Shown: piece after piece, positions 19,941 through 30,479 of the stretch
Layout of the letters: each line of letters begins with the position of its first letter
Position numbering within the stretch: position 1 is the stretch's first letter
Source of the DNA: Pelagophyceae sp. CCMP2097
Taxonomy: Eukaryota > Sar > Pelagophyceae
Direction of reading: 5' to 3'
Assembly (NCBI GenBank): GCA_026770575.1
Contig: MU657167.1
Span: forward strand, 106,628 to 138,622
Length of the DNA: 31,995 nt
Notes under the pieces: model-generated
Database searches by the model: none
What the model saw: only the letters and a program-made list of their open reading frames with translations
Told to the model about the DNA's origin: nothing
Program-made: the position numbers and the translations under genes

Positions 19941-20467
19941 GCCAGTACAGTCTTCCGGCCGACACGGAGTCTTCGCGCAAAGTCAAGCGATTCATTATTA
20001 TTGGCACATGCAACGGCCTTCGAGTGACTTTGAACTTGAAGTCTCAATTACCGTCATGTTACAGGGATGTTACAGTGGGGGTAGAGCTTTTCCTATTGCA
20101 AATCGTGATAGAAACTTTTTTTATAGCAGAGTCTATATTCCAAAGTTTGGATTGAGGGATTTAACTTTTGACGTTGGCTTTTTCGGTCCCTAACAAGTGT
20201 ACAAAAAATTCCCAACATTGTTGATACAAAACCAGAAACTTTTCCGGCTGTCAGACCGACTGCTGTACATGTCACTCCGACCGCTGTTGGGTGCGTCAGG
20301 CCCTCGCCGGCTGCACCCGGAGGTGTGCCCAATTGCGAGAGCCCACCGGCGTGCACAGTTTTGGTGTACCTTGCTCCGACGGCAGTGGAGACGCTCTGTG
20401 CGCCTCGTCGCCAGCAGGCGCCAGGGGGCTCGCGGGGGCTCGCGGGCGCGGGCGAGCGGGCGCGGCC
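19941..20467. other. Intergenic region, histidine kinase promoter side
   Basis: These 527 bases lie between the kinase start and the ABC transporter stop, both on the minus strand. The stretch 19970-20290 is AT-richer than the genes, as expected for a promoter or UTR. No coding frame, RNA gene or long repeat is seen. Confidence 0.55.
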
Positions 20468-23035
20468 TCAGTCGTAGGCCGTGTCGCCAAAGGAGCGGCG
20501 GAGCGAGGTGTCGGTGTCGGTGTCGTCGTCGGCGTTGCGGAAGACGGTTTTGGCGCGCGGGGCCTTCTTCGGCTGCTTCGGCTGCGGCGGCGAGCCAACC
20601 TGCTGGTCCACGAGCCGCTTGTAGAGGCCGTCGCGGCGCATCAAAGCCGAGTGCGTGCCCTGGTCCACGATGAGGCCCTTGTCCATCACAACAATGCTGT
20701 CCGCGCGCCGGATCGTCGCCAGCCGGTGCCTGCGCGCCAACGCTCGGCGCCGCGAAAACGAGGGCACCGCGACCGAGGGCGGCGCCCGGCGGCGGCGAGG
20801 CAGCGGCGGCGGCGAGACATGAGAACGCACGCGACGGTGAGCGTCGTGCGGCCGCGCGCGGCCGCGTCGAGGGCCTCGATGACGACGGCTTCCGACTGCG
20901 CGTCGAGCGCCGACGTCGCCTCGTCGAGGAGCAGCAGGTTCGGGTCGCGGACCTGAAACGCGCGCTGGAGCGGGCCGCGAACCGCGGGGGCCAAACGCGG
21001 GCTGCAGCCCCCGTCGAGGGCCGCGGCGGTCGTTGGGGCGCGGCGTTGTGCGAGGGCGCGCGCGATGGCGACGCGCTGCTTCTCGCCGCCGCTGAGCCTC
21101 GAATGCTCGCCGAGCCGCTCGTCGTAGCCGTTGGCAAGGCGCTTGACGACGTCGTCGAGGTTCGACGCGATTGCGGCGTCGATGACGCGCTGCCGCGATG
21201 GCGGGGGGTCGAGGCCGTAGGCGATGTTCTCAAAGACGGTGCGGTCGAAGAGGCAGGGTTCCTGTTGGACGACGCCGATCCGCCGCCGGTGCCGCACCAC
21301 GTCTAGCGCGTCCAGCCGATCGCCGTCGATGAAGATGCCCCCCGCCGTCGGGTCGAAGAGTCGCAGCACCAGCGACGCTACGCCGACGCGCGTGCCGAAC
21401 GCGGCCGCGGCGCACAGGAGAACGCACCGATCGTCGACTTGCCCGAGCCAGACGTCCCGACGAGCGCCGTCGTCGTCGCCGGCTCGAGGCAGACGGAGAC
21501 GCCGCGGAGTGCGAGTGTGTCCATGCGCGCCGCGTCGTACGCAAACGAGACGTCGATGAGCTCGACGCGCGGCGCCGCCGACGTCGACGGCGCCACGCCG
21601 CCCGCGTCGAGGCGGATAGCGGGCACGCGGTGCACCAGCTCGATGTAGCGCTCAGCCTTGCCTGCGCGCGCGCCGTCGGCAAGCGCGCTCCCTTCGGCTC
21701 GCCGCGGCGGACGGCGATCCGTGCGAGTTGCGGCGGGCGGGCGCACCGAGCGAGGCGGAGACCTTGTTTGCGAGCTTGGTCGCGTCGAGCAAGCCGCGCT
21801 GGTACTGCACCAGCGCGGCGCGGAACGCGGCGTACGTGCCGAGCGACAGCGCGCCCGCCGCGCGCCGCCGCCCGGCGACGCAGAGGAGTGCCAGCTCGCC
21901 GAGCGACACCATGGACTCGGCGCCCGCGCCGAGCCAAATGTCGCGCAGCAAAGCGTCGTCGCCGTGGCGCACCGCGCCGTCCAGCTGCCGCGCGTGCGCC
22001 TCCGCCTCGAGGCCTGCCGCGCCGCGTCGCACGCGGGCCGCTGCGTCGCGGGGACTCACGCTCGGCGGCGTGCGCGCGCACTGTGGCGCGGAGGTGGAGC
22101 GCCTCTGCGGCGAGGACCTGCGCGGCCGCCTGCGCGTCCATGGCGCGGCGCGCGGCGCGGCGCGCGAGCTTGGACCGCAGTTTCTGAATGACAAAAAGCA
22201 CCGGCGCCGTGCTCATGGCCACGGCGGCGAGGGCGGCATCCGTGCGCGCCATGGCCACCGCGCCGCCGGCGAGGCCCACGGCGGCGCGCGCGAGCTGCGG
22301 CACCGCGTCGCAACACAGGTACGCCACCTGCACGCCGCCGTCGGCAAGCGCCGTCGACCCGGCGGGGCGCTTCTTACGCCCGGGTCGCTAACGCTCGCCA
22401 GGAGCTCGCCGACGCGGCGCGAGTCGAGGAAGGCGTCGTCCTGGCCGAGGACGGCGGCGAAGCTGCGCGAGGCGGCGTCTCGAGGCGGCGCCTCGAGAGG
22501 CGGCGTCTCGGCGCGCCGCCCCGCACCACCGCTTCGAGAGGTCGGCGCGGACGCGCGCCACGCGACGCTCGCCGAGCCACCGCTCCGTGCTCCGCAAGGC
22601 AAGCCTAGCGCCGGCGTCGGCAGCGCGTCGACAAAGGCGCGTCGACCGAGGCGCGCGGCTGAGAGGCATCCATTTCCGCGGACGCCGTATCGGACGCGAG
22701 AATCTGGATGGCGAAGAGGCGGAGCAGCTCTGGCCGGAGCCACCACGCCGTCTGGGCCGGGCACTCCTCGCGGCCGGGGACGTTGGCGCACTCGCCCGGG
22801 CCAACCGTCTCGTCGAGCCTGCCGCAAAACTCTCGGGTTGTGCCAAATCCAAAGCCACAGCCATCGGGCGGCGGGCGCGGCGGACTCACAGCCGCGCGGC
22901 TCGGAAAGGGACGACGAAGTTTTGCAGTATGAGTGCTAGGGCCATAATCGCCACCAGGGGCAGCGAAGAAGCCTGATGCACCCAGACCTCGTTCCACAGC
23001 GCCGAAGCCGGCGCCTTGGACGCCTTGGACGCCAT
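20468..23035 (-). CDS. Half-size ABCB-type ABC transporter
   Basis: ATP-driven exporter half-molecule (one membrane domain plus one ATPase domain), expected to dimerise. Exons (minus): 22890-23035, 22684-22818, 22530-22604, 22378-22462, 22060-22327, 21747-22013, 21428-21661, 21052-21377, 20831-20952, 20468-20729; 639 residues, the usual size. The membrane domain includes [16 protein letters not shown], a coupling region with [19 protein letters not shown], and helices around [19 protein letters not shown]. The ATPase domain has Walker [11 protein letters not shown] (about 393-402), Q loop VVQQEPCLF, signature LSGGEKQ (about 498), Walker [13 protein letters not shown] (about 517-528) and H loop AHRLATI (about 553). 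Eight introns are GT-AG. The intron 20953-21051 begins with GC; removing it yields the canonical [19 protein letters not shown], while keeping it inserts 33 residues in frame. The substrate cannot be predicted. Divergent from the ferlin gene. Confidence 0.9.
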
Positions 23036-23290
23036 ATCCGCCGCGGACGGCGCGCGCGCCAAGGTTCCGCCCCGGGGATTGGGCCAATCCTATTGGCCAA
23101 ATTGGCCGCAGGAGCGTTCGGCGATCGCCTGTGGATCGTTGGCCACGCTCGCGCTCTCTGGGGGGCAGCTTACGCGACGCAAGTCGTGGACGAGCAGGGC
23201 GTGGACGAGCAGAGTCTCTGGGGGGGAAGCTTCGAAACCGGCCGGCTGCTCCGGCGGCACCCTCTCCGGCCTTCCGGGCCCCGCGGCGAA
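23036..23290. promoter_or_regulatory. Bidirectional promoter with CCAAT-box cluster
   Basis: Only 255 bases separate the ATGs of the ABC transporter (-) and the ferlin (+). Four CCAAT/ATTGG words fall within 23078-23105 (at 23078, 23084, 23092 and 23101), alternating in orientation, which is the NF-Y-type core-promoter motif of eukaryotes. Nearer the ferlin start (about 23184-23215) the word CGTGGACGAGCAG occurs twice in tandem. Co-regulation of both genes is plausible but not shown. Confidence 0.6.
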
Positions 23291-26200
23291 ATGCGGCTCC
23301 TCGAGGTGGAAGTCGTCGAGGCGGAGGGCCTCTTTCCGGCGAATGCGTCGGGCACGGACGCGTATGCCGAGATCAAGCTCTTTGACCTGGTGAACCGCGA
23401 GATCAAAAAAGAGCACGAGAAGACGCGCACCATCTCTGGCGGCGTGGCCCCGCGGTGGCTGGAGCGCTTCACTTTTGGGAAGAACTACGACCTCAGCCAC
23501 TCGGACCACTTGCCAAAAGTCAGAGTCCGCGTCTACTACGACCGCCTCATGGCCCACACGTGCATCGGCGTCGTCACCATCGACTTGGAGGCCGCAGAGG
23601 CCGCGGGAGTGGAGCTGGACGCGTGGTACGACCTCGGCGCGGACAAGCTCGTCACTAAGGGGCCAAAGGGTGCGTCGGTCCACGGCGACGCCAATGCGCC
23701 GCAACGGAAGCGTAGGCCGGATCCGCCTCAAGGTGCGCTTCGTCTCGGACGACGACGCAGGCGCGGCGTCGCGGACGGACGACGCACCGTTCCCCGTGGG
23801 CCCGCTGGGCGACGGCCCGCCCAACGAGCTGTGGGTGCGCGTTTTACGCGCGCGGCACCTGCGCGTCATGGACTCTCGCACGCTGCTCGGCGCGGGCGGG
23901 TCGTCGGACCCTTTCACAACCGTCAAGGTCGGCGAAGAGATGCACCGGACGAGGACGGTGAAAAAGTCGCTGGAACCTCATTGGAACGAAACGTTCACCT
24001 TCGTCGTCTCCAGCGCAGACGCGTACCTCGACGTGGACGTCTACGACGAGGACCGCGTCTCCAACGAGCTCATGGGCCGCGCGACGCTGCCGCTGGCGCA
24101 CCTGGACGACGGCGTCTGCCGGAGGATGTGGTGCAAGCTCCTCACCAAGGGCGGCGGTGCCGCCGCCGGAGGGTTGGGAGACGTCGAGGTACGTGCCCGA
24201 CGCGAGCCGCGGAGGCCCTCCGGAGGCCCGAATCTTCGTCGCCTTTGGAGAGGCTTGTGGTAGGTGATGGTGCAGTGGGTCTGCGACGCGCGTCGCGTCT
24301 CCGCGACGCCGAAAGTCAGCGGGTTTACCCGCCTTTTCCGAAAGGCAGAGGCGGAGACGGACTCGGACTCTGAGCACGACGCGGACGATGACCCCCAAAC
24401 TCGAGCCGAGGCCGAGTTGCGCGCCGAGACGGACGCGGCGGCTTCGGCGCGGCTTGGGAGCGAGCTGGACGAAATGTCCGTTAAATCAGGAGACTACCAG
24501 ATCCAAGTCCACATCATCGAGGCGCGCGACCTCAAGGCCAAGGACTACGAGGGCACTTCCGACCCCGTCGTCTTCGTGGAAGCCTTTGGCACAAAGGTCT
24601 CGACGAGGATTCACAACAAGTGCCTCTCCTGCGTCTTTGACGAGCTCTTCATCATCAACAAGCGAGACCTGGACAAGGACGCGTTCAAGGAGGGCGCGAT
24701 CCGAGTGACGGTCATGGACGCGGACACGCTGACGAGAAACGACACTATAGGGGCTTACGTGGTGGATGCGGCGTACGTGTATTTCCAGGAGCACCACGAG
24801 ATGCACCGCGCGTGGGTCGCGTTGGTCAACGACGAGGACCCGCTCGACGACGGCGTCTGCGGCTACCTCAAGCTGAGCATCCAGGTGGTGGGGCCCGGCG
24901 ACAAGGTGTATATCCACGATGAGCGCGAGGACCGCCTCCGCGAGAAGAAGGAGGACATGCGCGCCGACGGCGGCATCTCGGCCATGGTCATCATGCCGCC
25001 GGCTTTAAAGCGGGAGCAGCAGTGGCTCGTGACGACGCTGTGGCGGGCGGAGTATCTGCCCGTGATGGACTTGGGCCTGGTGACGACTGGGGGTATAGAC
25101 GCTTTTGCGCAAGTCGAGTTCGGCACGATGAAGCGTCCTTTGCGCACGCCCGTGGTCCACTTGAAGGGCGCCCGGCAAAAGCTCGTGCCCGAGTGGCGCA
25201 CGGAGCTCTGGGTGCCGCTGAGCGTGCCGACGGGGACGCAGACTGTGAAATATACCGTGTGGGACTACGAGGCCACGACGAAAAACGAGCTCGTCGCGAC
25301 CTTTTACGACCGCTTCGGGGCCATCTCGGCGGCGCCCGAGGGGAGGAGGCCGCCGCACTGGTGCAATCTCTACGGCGCTGCCGTGGACAACGGCCTCCTC
25401 GACTCGACAAAGTCGGCTCTACGCGCGGTGGGCGCCAAGGCGGGGGCCAAGGTGGACTGGAAGGAATTCTACAATCTCTACCCGGCCCACGCGTCGACTT
25501 ACCGCGGCCGAGTCCTCGTCTCGCAGCGCGTGCTGGCCAGAGACGCCCAACCTGAAAAGTACCGCATCGGCAAGCAGTCCGCAAGCACGCCGCGCCAAAA
25601 AGGCAAACCAAGGACGCCGTATCGAGTGGCCGAGCCGTCTTCTTTTCCGGGAGATGCGAGGCCCCGCGGGGAGACGCCACGTAGGTCGGCTTCCACCCGT
25701 TCCGGCGCAAGTGCAAGCGCCTGGATCGGAAGCGCGAGCCGCCGACGCGGCCCTACTCTTTGCAGTGCATCGTCGTCGCCGGCGTCGAGCTGCCCAAGTT
25801 TCGCACCTTAGCCGGCGGTGTCTCGCGCCTCCAGCTCAACGTGAGCTGGGGCCGGCACGACATGCTCTCGGCGCACAAGCCGAACAACAACGGCGCCACG
25901 GAGTGGCACGAGCTCTTGTCGGGCTTGGCGGAAGACATGCCCGTCGATGCGGAGCAGTGCCCGGACGTCTTCCTCTACCTCTCAAAGGGCGAAGCGACGT
26001 CGGCGGGCCGCGCGCCGGCGTGCTCCTTCGTCCGGCTCAAGGCGGCGGACCTCTTGGCGCAGGGCTTCACGGCGGGACCGCGGTGGATCACGCTGCAGGA
26101 GGACAAGGGACTGAATATGCTGGACGTGGGCAACTTCCCCGGCGCTGTTTTAGTGCAGCTCGGCCTCGGCGGCCCGGCCGACTGGGCGGCAGCGGAGCGT

Positions 26201-29200
26201 GCGTGGCACCGCGACGTGCGCGAGATGACGCACCGCACGCCTTATAGACTGCGGTGCCACTTGTTTCAGGCGCGGGAACTGCAGGTGGAGTCCGATACAG
26301 TCGATTCGTACCTCCAAGTCAACTTCAACGGCATGGAGCCCGTGAAGACGGACTACGTCCGGGACTCGGCTGACCCGACGTATTACCGCACGGTGGAGTT
26401 TGACTGCGCACTGCCGCGGCTCAAGTACGCGCCGCAGGTCTTTGTGCAGGTCTGGGACCGGAATTACGTGGTGGAAGACGCATACATCGGCTGCTTCTAC
26501 GTCGACCTCTTCAAGGAGGCGACGGTGACGGATTTGGACCGCAAGGCGCCACGCCAGCCCTTCCCGGACCCCAAGTGGCACGCGCTCGTAAGAGAGCGGC
26601 CCGGCGACTGCGACGGCGCCGTCTTAGCCTCCTTCGAGCTCATCCCAAAGTCGACGCCGGACCAGAACTTGGACGTGCCGCCCTCGCTGAAGCCGCAATG
26701 CCGCCCTGCCGTGATTGACATCATCGCCGTCGGCCTGCGAGGCCTCGTCCCGTTTCAAATGGTCGACATTCAACAACCTTTCCTCACAATCGAGTACGCC
26801 GGGTCGGCGGCAGCCGGCACGGACAGAGTGGTCCAGAAAACGGCGCCGTCGAAGAGCCCGTCGCCGCAGGACCCCAACTTTTTGCAGCGCATCCGCCTCG
26901 AAGTCGAGCTTCCCGTCAACGCAGTCTTCGCGGCTCCCATCAAGCTCGTGGCGCGGGACACTCGGCTCGGCGGTTTTGTCAAGCCCATTGTGGGCCGCGG
27001 CGTGATTCCTCTTGTCGATAAAATTCCTTGGTCGGAGAATTTTAAGGCCGCCGTCGACCTTCGCGAAGCCGCAGCACTCATCGCAAGCGACGCGACCGCA
27101 GACGCCGCTGCTGTTGCCAACGACGACGCGGCGGCCACACCGCCGCCCGCGGCCCCGCCCGCCGACGGCACGGCCGCCGCCGACGGCGCGGCCGCCGCCG
27201 ACGTGTCGTCGAATGACGTGGAGAACCCGCTCGTCGGGCGCGCGCACGTGCCGCACGAGGCTTTGGACGCCTTGGTGAAGGCGCGAGTGCCGCAGCAGGA
27301 CGACGGCGCGGGCGTCTTTGGCGCGCTGCTGCACGTGAAGCAGCAAGAGCTTGCGTCGGAACGCAGAGTCACAAAACGGAAAAAAGGCCTCTCCAGACTC
27401 CTCGGCGACGCCGGCGACGAGGGCGCGGAGAACTCGGGAGACGAGGAGTACGAGGAGTCGGAGCCGGCGTGGGCCAAGGACCGGCGCAGTTTGGAATCAG
27501 ACTTGGAGGAGGAACTCAAAGGCGCACCTTTCGAGACGTACGACTTGTTCCTCGGCTCCAAGCTCGGGTCCCTCTTCAAGGACGCAGACTACCGAGTCAC
27601 CGGGCTCTTTAAGGGCATTGTGCGAGTGCTGCTGCCGGGCGAGCCAGACGCTGCCGAGTTGGACTTGGAGGAGCTGCTCAAGCCGCGCGGTCACGGGCCG
27701 CGTCCCCGTCGGGGGACCACGCCAGGACAGAGGGGAAACCTGCGGCGAGAGGCTGACGCTTGAGATGCACCCTGGATCGTTGTGAAGCGCGGCCTTGGAC
27801 GTCGGGGACCTTTCCGCTAGGCGCGCGCGTGCGGCTGTACGTCACTCGCGGCCTGGGCCTGGCGCCCATGGACGTGGGGTTCGCAGGGCGGCCGGGCAAA
27901 TCGGACCCGTATCTCAAGTGTTCGCTGGGGAAGCACGTCTTCAACGACCGCCAGAACAAAATCGACGACGCCACCGACGTCGATTTGTACAAGTGCATCG
28001 AGTTCAACACGGAGCTGCCCGGCGCGTCGAGGTTGGTCATCGATATGATGGACTATGATCAAATCGGACTGAGCGACGACCTCATCGGCGGCACGATTGT
28101 GGACTTGGAGGACAGATGGTTCCTCCCGCAGTGGCGCGCTCTCGGCGAGGATTTAAGGAGCGACGCTCTCGGCGCCGTGCGCGGCGCAGTCAAGCCGCTG
28201 GAGCGGCGGGCGTTGTACGCGCGGTCCTGCAAAGCGCCGCAGGGCACGCTGGAGTGCTGGGTCGACATTTTGACCCCCGCAGAGGCGGCGGCGTACCCGG
28301 CCGACGACATTGCGCTGCCGCCGAGGATGCCGGCGGAGATCCGCATCGTGGTGTGGAAGGCGCGAGAGATGGTATCGATGGACTCGATTACTCACATGAA
28401 CGACCTTTTCGTCAAATGCTGGCTCACCGACGCCGTGCCGCAATGCACCGACATCCACTGGCGCGCCAAGAGCGGCAAGGGCAGCTTCAACTGGCGCATG
28501 AAGTTTGACGTGGATTTAGGGCACAACGCCAAGATCATAAAGTTCCCGCACCTCCACGTCCAGGCCTGGGACCAGGACATTTTGAAGTGGAACGACTTGA
28601 TCGCAGAGTCTGCTATCGACCTCGGAAGGTCCCTGCGCAAGGCCTACTTCTTCGGCGAGGAGGTGACGCTGTTCCGCGGCATGGGCGGGTCTCAGAAGGC
28701 GAAAAAGAAGCAAGCCGCGGGCGAACCCGAAAACGGCGAAAGCGGCGGTTTGATTGCCGCCGCCGACGCGCCGGCGCCGCGCGAGGAGGAGCAGCTCTTG
28801 CGCGACGGCGCGGCAAACGGCAACGTCTCGTCGAAGAAGAAGAAAGGCAAAGTGCAACAGATCAAGAGGAAGACTGGCATGTGCTGGCGCGCCTTGGGCG
28901 CGTGCTGCCGCCTCTGCTGCGGCCGCGGCAAGCAGGCCGAGGCGACGGGGGCCGACACCAAAGACGCGGCGAAAGCCGAGCTCGAGGACGAGGACACTTC
29001 GGCTTTTGTGACGCAGTTCAAGGACATGACCGGCTGGGGCGACTCGGACCCGGCCGACTCCAGCTGGCTCTACATGGACAAGCTGGACCACGAGACGGGC
29101 GTGCGCGAACCCATGGGACGAATCTGCCTCTCGATTCGAGTGCTCCCAAAGAGGGTCGCAGTCGTCTCGCCCGCCGGCTTCGGCCGGTCCGCGCCCAACC

Positions 29201-29400
29201 AGCACCCGTACCTCCCGCCGCCGACGGGCAGGCTGTATTTTTCGCTGAACCCGTTCATCATGGGGTCACAGCTGTGCGGGCCTAAGATCTGCGCGCAGTT
29301 GACATCCTGCCTCATCTGCATCGCCGTCATCCTGCTGGCAGTCTTCTGCCAGCCCGCGCTCAACGCCCTCGTTTTTCTGCTCTGCAACAACTTCCGCTAG
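23291..29400 (+). CDS. Ferlin, multi-C2 membrane-fusion protein
   Basis: Ferlins are tail-anchored, calcium-binding multi-C2 proteins that drive vesicle-plasma-membrane fusion and membrane repair. Exons: 23291-23669, 23716-24188, 24264-25625, 25685-27689, 27821-29400; 1932 residues. Introns are 46, 75, 59 and 131 nt and in phase; the last donor (GTCACG) is the weakest. Seen in order: C2 at about 1-125; C2 at about 150-260 with Asp ligands in SSDPF and DVYDED; C2 at about 355-450 (IIEARDLKAKDYEGTSDP) followed by a FerI-like segment ending GYLKLSIQVVGPGDK; C2-like at about 535-640; C2-like at about 765-870; C2 from YRLRCHLFQARELQ; a degenerate C2-like unit; an acidic low-complexity linker; C2 from VRLYVTRGLGLAPMD with GKSDPYL and DYDQ; C2 from IRIVVWKAREM with a Cys/Lys-rich insert; and a C-terminal membrane helix (QLTSCLICIAVILLAVF) ten or so residues before the hydrophobic end. 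Several C2 units lack full Asp sets and probably do not bind calcium. Confidence 0.9.
25626..25684 (+). other. Ferlin intron 3 carrying a CCCCGCGGGG palindrome
   Basis: The 59-nt intron (GTGGCC...CACGTAG) joins ...RTPYR to VGFHPFRRK... in phase and contains the GC palindrome that is repeated in the 2549-2634 intergenic region. Without its removal the frame runs into unrelated sequence, so splicing is required for the C-terminal half of the ferlin. Confidence 0.65.
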
Positions 29401-29748
29401 CCCCGCGAGAGAGCGCCGCAAGAAGCCGCAGCCCGAAGCCCGACGCGAAAAGCGAAACTGAGACCCGCCGCCGTGACCGGCCAAAGGACCCGCAACAGGG
29501 CGACGCTTTAATTTGCGAGGCGCTTTTGAAAGACGCCCACTCGATCTGCAGCCAGCACCACAGGCCTCGGCGCACCACGGGTCTCGGCCTCCACGGATTC
29601 CAGGGGGGAAGAATATTCACGTATCGACGCGTGTCCACGGATTCCAGGGGGGGGGGCAATGTGCAAGGTCGCGGCGTCGATTGCGTGCACCGAGATGCCC
29701 GCTTGCAACGAGGCCCGATAGGCGGCGGGCCTCGCGCGCTTGTGAGGC
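29401..29748. other. Intergenic region with short repeats
   Basis: These 348 bases between the ferlin stop and the oxygenase ATG contain the word CCACGGATTCCAGGGGGG twice (29591-29608 and 29635-29652). Between them begins a 33-base segment (29603-29635) that recurs near the right edge of the window (31846-31878). No coding frame is supported. Confidence 0.6.
29603..29635 (+). repeat. Dispersed intergenic repeat, copy 1
   Basis: G6 followed by AAGAATATTCACGTATCG and ACGCGTGTC. Copy 2 at 31846-31878 has the same orientation and, as far as can be read by eye, differs by one base over about 32 positions. Both lie in intergenic DNA. Confidence 0.8.
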
Positions 29749-30453
29749 ATGGCGTTGCAAGCGTTTCGTCGCGTGCAGTGGTTGCAAGATGGGGCGCGCA
29801 TTCTCGCGGAAGCGGTGGACGGCTCGCGGCCTCTTTTGATCCACGGCATGCTGGCCCCGGCCGCGTGCGAGGCCCTTTTGGCGCGCGTTTCGCAAACGGG
29901 GCGAGACGCGGCCGCGCTCGCGCTGCGGCCGGCAGCCGGGACGAACCTCGTCTCGTCGCAGTCGACGCCGCGGCGCCAGCGCGCCTTCGCGTGCGCGGAG
30001 CTCCTCGGCGGCGCGCGCGCGGGGCAGGTCCGCCTCGACGTGCCGCCGGTCTTCGACGCTACGCAGCTTGGACTCCCTTTTGCGCTCGCCGACGAGGACT
30101 GCGCTTTTTTCGTCACGTCGGCGGGCCTCCGCACGCCGCTCCACTCGGACGAGCGCCACGGCCTGCTGCTCCACCTCTCCGGCGCGAAGAACTTTGTAAT
30201 ATTCGAGCCCGCGGACTCGGACGCCGACCACGAAACGCTGCGCACGCTCCTCGACCTCCGCAAGGCGCCCGGCGACCACGAAACGCTCTACGGCGCCGGG
30301 CGGACCAACGCCGCGCTCGAGACCGTTCCTTTTCACTCCGGCACGCTGGAGCCCGGCGACGCGCTCCTCCTGCCGCAGCGCTGGCTGCACGACCTAGAGT
30401 CCGTCACCGCCACCGTCTCCCTCTCGCTGCGATGGGGGAAGCGCAAAGACTAG
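29749..30453 (+). CDS. JmjC/cupin-8-like Fe(II)/2-oxoglutarate oxygenase
   Basis: Probable hydroxylase of the small JmjC (FIH/TYW5/JMJD-like) class, acting on protein or RNA. It is a single exon of 234 residues, ATG in good context. The double-stranded beta-helix metal site is visible: HxD at His132/Asp134 (RTPLHSDERHG) and the distal His214 in LLLPQRWLHDLES. Lys148 in LSGAKNFVIFEP is a likely 2-oxoglutarate contact. The hydrophobic strand TVSLSLRWG closes the fold. A short duplicated word, DHETL, occurs at about 160-164 and 176-180. No targeting signal or membrane segment is seen. Its stop lies 26 bases from the stop of the convergent glycosyltransferase-like gene, so the 3' UTRs must overlap. 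The substrate cannot be told from the sequence. Confidence 0.8.
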   Translation: MALQAFRRVQWLQDGARILAEAVDGSRPLLIHGMLAPAACEALLARVSQTGRDAAALALRPAAGTNLVSSQSTPRRQRAFACAELLGGARAGQVRLDVPPVFDATQLGLPFALADEDCAFFVTSAGLRTPLHSDERHGLLLHLSGAKNFVIFEPADSDADHETLRTLLDLRKAPGDHETLYGAGRTNAALETVPFHSGTLEPGDALLLPQRWLHDLESVTATVSLSLRWGKRKD

Positions 30454-30479
30454 ACCCCGGCAACGCTCTAAGATGCTTA

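Noticed and set aside
21230..22333. Single long minus-strand frame through the ABC membrane domain
   Set aside because: After about 22060 the frame becomes Arg-rich; the transporter sequence continues in other frames across GTGAGT and GTGCGC introns.
20468..23035. Pseudogene reading of the ABC transporter because its frame is broken many times
   Set aside because: Every break coincides with splice signals that rejoin conserved motifs in phase, and the total length is normal.
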